A DNA stretch of 8,824 bases from Methanobacteriaceae archaeon UBA349 (GCA_002509745.1 DAWK01000069.1:1-8824), one strand, 5' to 3'; shown: positions 1-6,535, counted from the first letter of the stretch. Numbers and translations: made by a program. Notes: generated by a model from the letters alone, not told the origin.

Positions 1-9
1 AATCAAAAA

Positions 10-31
10 TTAAGGAACACTAAACTTCTGG
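10..31. repeat. Left copy of direct repeat (20/22)
   Basis: This stretch begins ttaaggaacactaaac (16 bases) and continues ttctgg. It matches 4393-4414 in the same orientation, with 16 identical bases followed by two mismatches and four further matches. Here the repeat spans the last codons and stop of the helicase C-terminal remnant (minus strand). Flanks on both sides differ from those of the other copy. Confidence 0.85.
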
Positions 32-129
32 GAACTCGGCTCTGGATTATTGCAAAATGTTTTAAAATCACAAGCATCACATGTCCTCTTCTCGGGCCTA
101 GGATGACAGGATTTTTTAATAGTAGCCCG
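10..129 (-). pseudogene. C-terminal remnant of UvrD/REP-type helicase-nuclease
   Basis: The open frame, bounded upstream by an in-frame stop at 130-132, encodes a tail that begins near KKSCHPRPEKR, continues CDACDFKTFC and ends KFSVP-stop (stop codon 10-12). The C-x2-C-x5-C spacing (codons at 79-81, 70-72 and 52-54) is what the last three cysteines of Fe-S PD-(D/E)XK nucleases (Cas4/AddB/RecB-like) look like. Methanogen UvrD-like helicases often carry such a domain at their C-terminus. Nothing upstream in any frame continues the family; the region 130-256 is AT-rich with several stops. The fragment is too short to act. Its end shares 16 identical bases with the junction in the helicase N-terminal fragment at 4393-4408, so it belongs to the same gene or to a close paralogue. 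The cysteine motif is seen directly; the helicase assignment is inferred. Confidence 0.55.
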
Positions 130-206
130 TTATTTTCATTAACTAAAAAGAGATGCTTCAGTTTCATATTTCTAGAATGGGCCTATAATTACGCTTCATA
201 ATCTTT

Positions 207-223
207 AAAAAAGTAATTAAAAA
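207..223 (-). terminator. Oligo-T terminator after the methylase-HEPN gene
   Basis: Read on the minus strand, two T runs (T5 at 219-223 and T6 at 207-212) lie 34-50 bases past the stop codon of the gene ending at 257. Archaeal RNA polymerase terminates at such runs without needing a hairpin, and no strong stem is visible here. The position fits; function is inferred. Confidence 0.4.
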
Positions 224-256
224 GAATTATATTGCATTGGAATATTCACGCATTTT

Positions 257-2350
257 CTAGCTTAATAATTCTTCAATAGTTCGGGGTGGTGTTTTATGAT
301 CATGTATTTCGAATTGATAGCTAACATATTTAACATGGCTTTTTGATAGGCTATTGAAGAAATATAAAGACCAATTACCGCAATCAGGGCATTGGACTAA
401 TTTGATTAGTTTAGGGTTGAGTTTTAATCTCTCATGTGTGGTTTCATTATACAAGTAGAGGACTTTAGTGTCTAAATCATTTTCACTGATGATTTTTTTC
501 TCGTCAAAATTATATGAGTTTCCATGGAGGACTTTAGTATTAATATGATATAATCCACTTGCTTTTTCCATATGGGTGGGATAAATAAGTTTTAAAGATT
601 TGTATGCTGTTAAAACATCAAATGATTGATTAATAAACCTATCAAGTTCACAAATTGTTTTTTGTGCGAATATCTCTGGCATCGCCCCGCCATGACTTTT
701 TTCATTTCTTTTGGCGATAATAGGGTTTAAAATTTTTATTATTTTTTTATTAGATATTTGTTTGTAGAAATTAGGTTCAAATGGCAATATTTTATAAGTT
801 TCTTTATCAAAATTTTGATATATTCCATTTAAACGAGAATACAACCCTACCCAACTACCGAAAGACATTTTCTGGAAGTTTGAATAGTTTTCTCCAAAGA
901 TGTATTCTTTTTGTTCATGATATATGTCTTTAGGTAATGCTGATAACAAAACAATTGAGTTAAATGCGGATATTTGTTCAAATAATTTGAAATGATTTTC
1001 CAGTTGGGTGTTTTTATCACCTGAGGATTTGGTGGCTATATGGTAAGAAGTTGCAAAAGGCCAAATTAAATTTCTGTAGAACAATTTTTCATCGGTTATT
1101 TTTTCAAATTCATTCATAAGACTGAGGAGATCATTGAAATTGAATATCTCTGCATTAAAACCTTCGTATAATGTTTTTATCTTATGATAATTTTTATCAG
1201 ATAAATTACTAGTTTTGACTATTTGATTCTGGGTTTTTAATACTGGAACTTCAATTAAGAGTGATTTCAATCCAGATTTATCTATTGATCTTTCAAAGGT
1301 TCCATGTGAAAAAAGATTTCTTTCATTTTTCATATTATTTGAATTTAAATAAAGTTTAAGATATTGAGGAGAAACCTCTTTGTCATTTATTATACATGGC
1401 CAATAGTTTTTCAATTTTAAATCATCAATTTCGGATTGGAAAATTACATCCTTAACAGGATTTTTTGGTATTAACATTACTTCATCCAATTCATCAAATT
1501 CTTCTTTAAAACTAACTATTTCCATTAGACTTTTAATAGGATATTTGGATTTTTCTTTTTTGGTTTTTAGCCTATCCACACTTTTGAAATATTCATAAGT
1601 CCATGAAACATTACTATCTGCTAATTTAGATACATCAACCCAAAAACCTTCAGATAAGTTTTCATGAGATTTCTCATTGAAAAAATTATCAAGTAGTTTA
1701 TCTGCATTATCCGGAGAATATTTAGCAAAGAATACCTTATTTCTTTGTTTTGAATTTTTAAGAATTAGTAAACAGGTTTTTATTGTTGCCTCTGGATAAA
1801 AAGTGTCATTAGGCAAGGAAATAATGCCTTCTACAGAATAGTTTTCTAGTAAAAAAGCCCTCATAGGAAAACTATAATCAGAATAAAAAAAAGATTTTTG
1901 CTCAGGAAGGATGAAAACTAGATATCCATCATTATTTAACAATTTCAATGAAGAAAATAAGTAAGCAAACTCATTATTTAGAAATTCAAAGTCACCAACT
2001 TGCTGGGTTTCCTTTAATTGTTTAAAAGAAGGTTGAGAAACAATTAGATCAAATTTTTCTCCTAAATTGTCTTTTATCTCAAAAAAATCATCATTTATTA
2101 ATTTATAATCAATATCATATTTGTCCAAATTTTCTTCAGCTATTTTAATAATATCTGGGCCAATATCCACCCCTATAAAACTTGGCCGCGTCTTTGAACG
2201 TTTATTAATCCTCCAGAAGAAGCTTCCGCTTCCACAAGCAGGATCTAGTATTCTTTGTGGTTTCCATGGTGAGACAAGTTCACTGATAAAAGAAACAATA
2301 TTCTTAGGTGTATAAAAAATATTTTCTGGTGTAAAACCCGTTTTTCTCAT
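257..2350 (-). CDS. N6-methyltransferase-like protein with HsdS-type TRD, HEPN-like region and CPDC tail
   Basis: The 697 residues appear to fall into four parts. Residues 1-200 form an adenine methyltransferase fold of the HsdM type without its helical N-terminal domain: FYTP at 12-15, SAM-binding motif I DPACGSGSF at 36-44, D62 as the acidic motif II residue, and NDD at 86-88. Motif IV, normally NPPF/Y, reads QPSF (106-109), so catalysis is doubtful. Residues about 265-390 resemble half of a type I specificity subunit, with a pattern like SPQYLKLYLNS and then VPVLKTQNQIV. Residues about 450-590 look like a HEPN domain: SFGSWVGL (496-503), then RNEKSHGG (548-555) with Rx4H (R548, H553). The tail has CPDC (654-657) and a later HDH, a possible zinc site. 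The ATG at 2350 puts FYTP at the usual distance from the N-terminus; the ribosome site is weak (GGGAT) and a TATA-like box lies 29 bases further up. The gene stands alone, with no partner nuclease beside it. The methylase fold is sure, the TRD likely, HEPN plausible. A defence role is inferred. Confidence 0.85.
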   Translation of the reverse strand: MRKTGFTPENIFYTPKNIVSFISELVSPWKPQRILDPACGSGSFFWRINKRSKTRPSFIGVDIGPDIIKIAEENLDKYDIDYKLINDDFFEIKDNLGEKFDLIVSQPSFKQLKETQQVGDFEFLNNEFAYLFSSLKLLNNDGYLVFILPEQKSFFYSDYSFPMRAFLLENYSVEGIISLPNDTFYPEATIKTCLLILKNSKQRNKVFFAKYSPDNADKLLDNFFNEKSHENLSEGFWVDVSKLADSNVSWTYEYFKSVDRLKTKKEKSKYPIKSLMEIVSFKEEFDELDEVMLIPKNPVKDVIFQSEIDDLKLKNYWPCIINDKEVSPQYLKLYLNSNNMKNERNLFSHGTFERSIDKSGLKSLLIEVPVLKTQNQIVKTSNLSDKNYHKIKTLYEGFNAEIFNFNDLLSLMNEFEKITDEKLFYRNLIWPFATSYHIATKSSGDKNTQLENHFKLFEQISAFNSIVLLSALPKDIYHEQKEYIFGENYSNFQKMSFGSWVGLYSRLNGIYQNFDKETYKILPFEPNFYKQISNKKIIKILNPIIAKRNEKSHGGAMPEIFAQKTICELDRFINQSFDVLTAYKSLKLIYPTHMEKASGLYHINTKVLHGNSYNFDEKKIISENDLDTKVLYLYNETTHERLKLNPKLIKLVQCPDCGNWSLYFFNSLSKSHVKYVSYQFEIHDHKTPPRTIEELLS

Positions 2351-2379
2351 AATAATCCCATTGTTTTATAGAAGTAATT

Positions 2380-2387
2380 ATTATAAA
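2380..2387 (-). promoter_or_regulatory. TATA-like box of the methylase-HEPN gene
   Basis: On the minus strand this reads TTTATAAT, 29 bases before the ATG at 2350. An archaeal start site about 22-25 bases downstream would give a very short leader. The whole interval 2351-2431 is AT-rich, so the match could be chance. Confidence 0.3.
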
Positions 2388-2431
2388 TTAATATTTAATT
2401 ATAATATTATGTAAATAAAACAACAAATAGT

Positions 2432-2848
2432 TTAGTTAATATGGAGATTATCTTTGTTGGAAAAATCTGAAGATTCTTTTTCCATAGTTTTTAAGAACCC
2501 TTTAAAGTTAAACTTATTTTCTAGTTTTTCATAGATCATATCCCGGAGGAAAATAAATTTGTTGTATATTTTAAAATCATCATACTGGGCTTGTATTACA
2601 CGGCCATCTTCTCTTGAAGATAAAAATCCACTAAATACCTCTTGCGGCTTACTACGAGTAAATAAGGCCACCCCCGCATAAGCCGGATTATGATAATGGT
2701 TTAAGAATAAATGGTAATCATCCATGTTTTTTAAAAGCTCTGGTATGTTTTCCATACTGGCCTTGACTTCCTGAAGGCATAATATGTCTGGCTGTTCATC
2801 AAATACTTGTTGAAGGAAGCCACTCCAAAATTTTAATAAATTTTTCAT
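2432..2848 (-). pseudogene. xthA: Exonuclease III (AP endonuclease) fragment, decayed
   Basis: The 138-residue frame carries the middle of the ExoIII/XthA family, whose members are about 250-270 residues long. Visible landmarks are QPDILCLQEVKA (19-30, with the metal-binding Glu at 27), GVALF (59-63), GRVI (82-85) and a weakened KLENKFNFKGFLKTMEK stretch (108-124). The N-terminal WNVNG motif with its catalytic Asn is missing and replaced by unrelated residues. The YFP-type segment with the catalytic Tyr is scrambled (KFIFLRD). The frame ends at NKDNLHIN, just where the GDxN motif should follow, so the second half with the SDH motif is absent. It cannot be an active base-excision repair nuclease. 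Its bases are visibly richer in G+C than the flanking genes, as expected for a relic of an older host gene. Family assignment is firm; loss of function is inferred from the missing catalytic residues. Confidence 0.8.
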
Positions 2849-3027
2849 CTAATATATAGTAATTAATTTCATTATTAATTTTCGTGGGATAGATTATTAA
2901 AAAAGATTTTTAAATTTAATATAAATCTATAAATATTATAATACTTTATTAATTTATTACATGAGGGTTAGTAAAAAGAATTTAATAAAAAATAATTAAT
3001 TAATAATGTCATATATCCACATATAGA

Positions 3028-3061
3028 AATAATTATCACTTAAAAATATGTGAAAATTATT
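3028..3061 (+). promoter_or_regulatory. Palindromic operator candidate around a TATA-like box
   Basis: The two 12-base arms at 3028-3039 (aataattatcac) and 3050-3061 (gtgaaaattatt) are inverted complements at 11 of 12 positions. They are separated by ten bases (ttaaaaatat) that read like an archaeal TATA box. Arm centres lie 22 bases apart, about two helical turns, as expected for a dimeric repressor that would occlude TBP/TFB binding. The start codon of the zinc-ribbon gene follows 22 bases later, so a start site near 3070 would leave a short leader. The symmetry is seen directly; the operator role is inferred. Confidence 0.4.
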
Positions 3062-3071
3062 ATTATTATAT

Positions 3072-3078
3072 AGGGGAT
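3072..3078 (+). promoter_or_regulatory. Ribosome binding site of the zinc-ribbon gene
   Basis: The sequence AGGGGAT, continuing with C, differs by one base from the methanogen consensus AGGTGATC. It sits four bases before the ATG at 3083 and supports that start. Confidence 0.6.
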
Positions 3079-3082
3079 CAAT

Positions 3083-4126
3083 ATGTTTTGTAAAAAATGT
3101 GGTCATGAAAATTCTGAAGATTCCGCTTACTGTAAAAACTGTGGAATCAATTTAAAAAAAAAGTTAATAGATGAAAACCATTTTAAAAAACCAATAAGTC
3201 GTTTTATGTATTCTATTTTCGCTTGTTTTGTTTTAATAACATCTTTGGGATTGTATTTCATGATAACTGATTCATTCTGGGCGATAAATAAAGTTCTTAT
3301 TTTACAATTTGTTATTAGTTGTATTTTTGTTTACATCGTTATGAATGTCAATGATTCATTTTTCAAGGCAGTATTCTATGGAATTTTATCTGCTATGCCT
3401 TATTTAATCATATCTTATTTAACTACATTCCCACTATTAGTTCCTGCAGAATCATTAATTATTATCCTACCCTTGATTGGAATTTTGGGTTCAATTTTTA
3501 GTTTTTATGTTAAGAAGAAATCTCATGGAAGATTAGAACAGCAAACATTCAACTATTTCATAACAAATTCTACCAAAAATAATGGGTCTATAAATTTTAA
3601 TGAGTTGAGAACTAGTAAATTATTTCTAAATTACCAAGCTAAAATTTTTCGTAATATTCTTATTTTCCTTACAGTTCTCACTGTCTTGGGATCTTTATTA
3701 GGTTATTCACCAATAATTGCTGCTGCAAATGCACACGATTACCCTACTTTGGCAAACTATTTAGAACATGGCAGTAAACAGGAGCAGATAACAACTATGC
3801 TGATTATTACTTTAGGTGAAACCTATTTCACTTTAGATTTTCCAGCTAATTACAATGTTAAAATTATTAAACTACTTCAAAATAAAATCGAAAGTAATTC
3901 TGATGCAGATATTCGATATAGTGCAGTTTACGCAATTTCAGCAAATTTAGTCTTTTTGAATAAGAATGAAAAAAACGCAGTTATCACTACTCTGCAAAAT
4001 ACTGCAAAATCTGATTCGAATGCAGAAGTAAGAAATGCAGCTTCTGAAAACTTAAAAGTTTATTATGACACACTTCAAAGTATTCAATCTATTTCCACTT
4101 CTAGAAATGAAGCATTATATAGTTAA
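3083..4126 (+). CDS. Zinc-ribbon membrane protein with HEAT-like repeats
   Basis: The protein has 347 residues. It opens with a short zinc ribbon (C3, C6, C17, C20; CxxC-x10-CxxC), the type found at the start of many methanogen membrane proteins. Five hydrophobic stretches follow, at about 39-61, 69-88, 95-114, 117-142 and 190-215, so it is probably an integral membrane protein. The C-terminal part from about 230 has two alpha-helical units with the spacing of HEAT repeats (DADIRYSAVYAI near 274-285 and NAEVRNAASENL near 313-324), which usually bind other proteins. The start is fixed by the AGGGGAT ribosome site and by the cysteines right after the Met. It is the only large plus-strand gene here and has its own promoter with a palindrome. 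No enzymatic motif is visible, and I do not recognise a named family. A sensor or scaffold role at the membrane is possible but unproven. Confidence 0.8.
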   Translation: MFCKKCGHENSEDSAYCKNCGINLKKKLIDENHFKKPISRFMYSIFACFVLITSLGLYFMITDSFWAINKVLILQFVISCIFVYIVMNVNDSFFKAVFYGILSAMPYLIISYLTTFPLLVPAESLIIILPLIGILGSIFSFYVKKKSHGRLEQQTFNYFITNSTKNNGSINFNELRTSKLFLNYQAKIFRNILIFLTVLTVLGSLLGYSPIIAAANAHDYPTLANYLEHGSKQEQITTMLIITLGETYFTLDFPANYNVKIIKLLQNKIESNSDADIRYSAVYAISANLVFLNKNEKNAVITTLQNTAKSDSNAEVRNAASENLKVYYDTLQSIQSISTSRNEALYS

Positions 4127-4138
4127 TTTGATTCACCA

Positions 4139-4315
4139 ATGGAACTACTAAATTTGTTTATTTCAAATCAAATAACTTTATCTCAAAAGTTTAGGTTTTT
4201 AAATCATCGATTATCTAGGATTCATCAAGACCAACTAATTCTAAAATATTTTTTACTAAGTATAATTCCAGGCTGTTTAAGAAAGTATCCTAAATTAGAT
4301 ATTAATCTTTATTAA
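4139..4315 (+). CDS. Possible small 58-residue protein
   Basis: An ATG frame without internal stops begins 12 bases after the stop of the zinc-ribbon gene and ends in TAA at 4313-4315, just before an A8 run. The predicted peptide is basic, with a hydrophobic stretch (LILKYFLLSIIPG, residues 33-45). No clear ribosome site precedes the ATG, and I recognise no family. The length is modestly surprising in DNA this rich in A+T, where stops are frequent. It could be a co-transcribed small protein, the remnant of a longer gene, or chance. Confidence 0.25.
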   Translation: MELLNLFISNQITLSQKFRFLNHRLSRIHQDQLILKYFLLSIIPGCLRKYPKLDINLY

Positions 4316-4316
4316 C

Positions 4317-4324
4317 AAAAAAAA
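4317..4324 (-). terminator. T8 terminator for minus-strand transcription
   Basis: An A8 run on the plus strand gives T8 on the minus strand, 14 bases past the end of the truncated helicase frame (stop at 4338-4340). A long T run of this kind is a typical archaeal termination signal and would close transcription arriving from the mcrBC side. Confidence 0.5.
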
Positions 4325-4334
4325 TAATAAACAA

Positions 4335-4386
4335 TTTTTATATATAATATTTTTGGAAAGTAAAATAAGAAATATATTTATTTTTT
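4335..4386 (+). terminator. Oligo-T cluster ending plus-strand transcription
   Basis: T5 (4335-4339), T5 (4350-4354) and T6 (4381-4386) follow the zinc-ribbon gene and the small ORF. With the T8 run on the other strand they make this a convergent, two-way termination region. No stem is needed in archaea. Confidence 0.4.
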
Positions 4387-4619
4387 CCCCTTTTAAGGAA
4401 CACTAAACCGCTGGCCGGAGGAACATCATCTACTAAAATGAATTTAAGAATTTTAAGAACCATGACTGTGGTTTTTCCACTTCCTGGGCCTGCTACTATG
4501 AATAATGATTCATTTGTTGGTGCGGATATGGCCTGGTTTTGTGGTGGGTTTTGGTCTTCTTGGATGTTTCTTCCCAGGTTTTGGATTACTATTTGTTGGA
4601 ATTGAGGCCAGTTGATCAT
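4338..4619 (-). pseudogene. N-terminal fragment of UvrD/REP helicase, truncated after Walker A
   Basis: Residues 1-70 are a clear superfamily 1 helicase N-terminus: a Q-motif-like region (QNQAISAP), then Walker A GPGSGKTT (44-51) and VDDVPPAS (63-70), after which the family continues with a LVTTFT-like motif Ia. Instead the frame runs into GLVFLKRGKNK and stops at 93 residues, where full helicases have many hundreds. The switch coincides with the 16-base repeat 4393-4408, which elsewhere (10-25) encodes the last codons and stop of a helicase, here read in a shifted frame. An internal deletion joining the gene's start to its end explains this. A good ribosome site (GGTGG, 4626-4630) still precedes the ATG. 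The fragment begins 38 bases after the McrC-like gene, so the intact helicase may once have been a third gene of that defence operon. It lacks all ATP-hydrolysis motifs beyond Walker A and is surely inactive. Confidence 0.8.
4393..4414. repeat. Right copy of direct repeat (20/22)
   Basis: This copy is identical over its first 16 bases to 10-25 and matches 20 of 22 overall, in the same orientation and about 4.4 kb away. It lies exactly where the helicase N-terminal fragment stops resembling its family. Confidence 0.85.
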
Positions 4620-4623
4620 GTTT

Positions 4624-4630
4624 GTCCACC
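4624..4630 (-). promoter_or_regulatory. Ribosome binding site of the truncated helicase gene
   Basis: On the minus strand GGTGGAC precedes the ATG at 4619 by four bases and matches the core of the methanogen Shine-Dalgarno sequence. It decides this ATG over another ATG located upstream in a different frame. Confidence 0.55.
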
Positions 4631-4638
4631 ATATTCAT

Positions 4639-4644
4639 AAAAAA
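4639..4644 (-). terminator. T6 run between mcrC-like gene and helicase fragment
   Basis: Six T on the minus strand, 13 bases after the stop of the McrC-like gene, could terminate or attenuate mcrBC transcription before the helicase remnant. It is a weak signal in an AT-rich gap. Confidence 0.25.
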
Positions 4645-4657
4645 TTAATAGTATTGT

Positions 4658-6535
4658 TTAATTTATCATTTTAAAAAGTACAGCTTTAATAAATTCACCT
4701 AAATCATTTTCTTCTTTCCTATTCTCACCAGGATTCAAAGGAAAGGCCCCTACAGAAGGAATTGGTTCATTATCATTTACTTTAAAAATACCGTCTCTGG
4801 ACCCAGGATATAAGACATATGCCCCTTGTGTTCTTAAAATAGCATCTTTATAAGTATGCATTTTGTAAATATCTCCATTTTTATACTTATGTGATCTTTC
4901 TTCTTCCACATCTCTTTGAGTAGCTTTTTGATTCTCTTTTTTATTAATTATTTTTTTTTCTTCATCAGAAAGTTTTTGAGATCCAATTTTATTATAAAAA
5001 TCTAAAATTTCCACTTCTGAACGATATTTAGCATCAAAATGAATGAAACGTATATCTTCATCAATATCTATTAAAAGAGAATAATCAGGTTTGAATGGTA
5101 AAGAATATGATTTATTATTAGTATATCTAGAAAATAGACGATTATACATTAAAGTGATTTCTATATCTCTATCATCAATTTTTATATTAAATTTTTGAGC
5201 AGATTTTTTTCCTTTTCTAACACTTATGGACCATTCATCTTTATTTAACTTAAAAACGTCATTAAAATCTAATTTTTTGTCACTGAGTTTATTTAATACC
5301 TTAAGAAGTTTAAAATAGCACCAATATTCATATAACTCACTTAATTTCCGTTCATAACCTTTAAAATTGTCACTAATTTCATCCCAGGCCAATCTAAAAG
5401 AAAGTTCCAGACTAATGAAATATTTAAGAATATCTCGATATCCCTCTCTTTTTTGCAATACCTGCGAACTTAAAGGAGTATAATCCATCCTCCCTACATC
5501 TTTTAACCATCTTTGAGATAAGTAGTAGCCTACTTCATCACTGTAATCCAATAATTTGTCTTTAACATAACCATCTTCAGATTTTTTAATTAAATCATGA
5601 ATTAGGATATCTAAAGATTCTAAGAAATGTTTAAAAAAGCGGTTTTCAGGTGTATCAATACTATCTTGATATTTTACTTGGTCAATTACATCAGGAATAT
5701 AATTTTTTAAGTTTTTAGGCCATTTTGGTGGAACTTGTGGCGATTTATATAAATTTCCAGGAGTTGAAATTACTTTGATTATTTCTGATGGTCCTAAATT
5801 AGATGCAAATGAAGCAGGCACTGTTTCAACATAACTATCTAATCTTGAGTAAAGATTTCTAAATAGATATTCATAGGTTGCAGGTAAATTTTCTGGCCTA
5901 AATAAATATTCTAAGAGCATAAAATCTTCATATAAAGTGCTATTTTTCTTAGAATCTAAATTAAATGATTGGAACAAAGGAGATTTTAATTCATAAATTA
6001 AAGCTGAGCAAATTTCTGATAAATCCGCAATCATAGCAGGATATTGCTCATAATACTTGATTTTTTTAGATCTAACTTCTATGGGAATCGGAATAGATTT
6101 AATAAAGTTTTTTTCTACATCTAAGAATGATTTACCCACATAACTTCTAAAATTTAAAGTACCTGCACATCTATAAGAATAATCATCATCCATGGGGAAT
6201 CTTAAGGGTTCAAAGGGATTATAAGTACTATGGGTATTTTTTAAGTGTGGTAAAACTATAAATTCGAAGGATTCATCTTTTTCAGCCTTAAATAAAACTT
6301 GATATGATGTTTCTTCAAGAAACATTAATGAAGAAAAATGGTGCTTGCCCTGCTTAGAACAGTATTGGATAGGTGTTTTATTATCTGGAATTTCTACTTG
6401 AGGAATGTTTTGGAATTTAATAGAGTCAATCTCATACTCATTTGTTATTTCAACCTTAGATAAACTAATAATAGTTAAATTTCCGAATGAATTTCCATCA
6501 GGGTCTGTTAGTTCCATAGAAACTTTTTGTTCCAT
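4658..6535 (-). CDS. McrC-like DUF2357 protein with PD-(D/E)XK nuclease
   Basis: The 625 residues match the DUF2357/DUF524 family that partners McrB-type GTPases. The N-terminal half (about 1-300) is the DUF2357 region thought to contact the McrB ring. The C-terminal part carries a PD-(D/E)XK fold: a conserved Glu in LYEYWCYFKLL (401-411), PDYSLLI with D484, then FDAKY with D501 and K503, and the family's YKMHTYKDAI motif (557-566). All catalytic residues are present, so it should cut DNA once the AAA+ partner translocates. Its ATG is nine bases behind the mcrB stop, and the ribosome site GAGG overlaps that stop, which indicates tight translational coupling. It is longer than E. coli McrC (about 350 residues), as is usual for the DUF2357 branch. 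The 38 bases after it lead into a helicase remnant. The family is confident; which modified base is attacked cannot be read from the sequence. Confidence 0.88.
   Translation of the reverse strand: MEQKVSMELTDPDGNSFGNLTIISLSKVEITNEYEIDSIKFQNIPQVEIPDNKTPIQYCSKQGKHHFSSLMFLEETSYQVLFKAEKDESFEFIVLPHLKNTHSTYNPFEPLRFPMDDDYSYRCAGTLNFRSYVGKSFLDVEKNFIKSIPIPIEVRSKKIKYYEQYPAMIADLSEICSALIYELKSPLFQSFNLDSKKNSTLYEDFMLLEYLFRPENLPATYEYLFRNLYSRLDSYVETVPASFASNLGPSEIIKVISTPGNLYKSPQVPPKWPKNLKNYIPDVIDQVKYQDSIDTPENRFFKHFLESLDILIHDLIKKSEDGYVKDKLLDYSDEVGYYLSQRWLKDVGRMDYTPLSSQVLQKREGYRDILKYFISLELSFRLAWDEISDNFKGYERKLSELYEYWCYFKLLKVLNKLSDKKLDFNDVFKLNKDEWSISVRKGKKSAQKFNIKIDDRDIEITLMYNRLFSRYTNNKSYSLPFKPDYSLLIDIDEDIRFIHFDAKYRSEVEILDFYNKIGSQKLSDEEKKIINKKENQKATQRDVEEERSHKYKNGDIYKMHTYKDAILRTQGAYVLYPGSRDGIFKVNDNEPIPSVGAFPLNPGENRKEENDLGEFIKAVLFKMIN

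Noticed and set aside
18..167. Minus-strand frame starting MKLKHLFLVNENN across the helicase tail
   Set aside because: It is in a different frame from the one with the CxxC-x5-C cysteines and shows no family; probably a shadow of the remnant.
2121..2315. 64-residue plus-strand frame
   Set aside because: It lies wholly inside the methyltransferase domain coding sequence on the other strand, opposite motif I; no family resemblance.
2849..3027. AT-rich gap searched for an RNA gene or CRISPR repeats
   Set aside because: No tRNA-like fold, no regularly spaced repeats and no GC-rich segment typical of an RNA gene in an AT-rich archaeon.
4126..4173. Inverted match atttgatt / aatcaaat after the zinc-ribbon gene
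   Set aside because: Only eight bases with a loop of about 32 bases in AT-rich DNA; expected by chance.
10..4408. 16-base repeat as terminal inverted repeats of an insertion sequence
   Set aside because: The copies are direct, not inverted, and no transposase-like frame lies between them; at 10-25 the sequence is simply the end of a coding frame.
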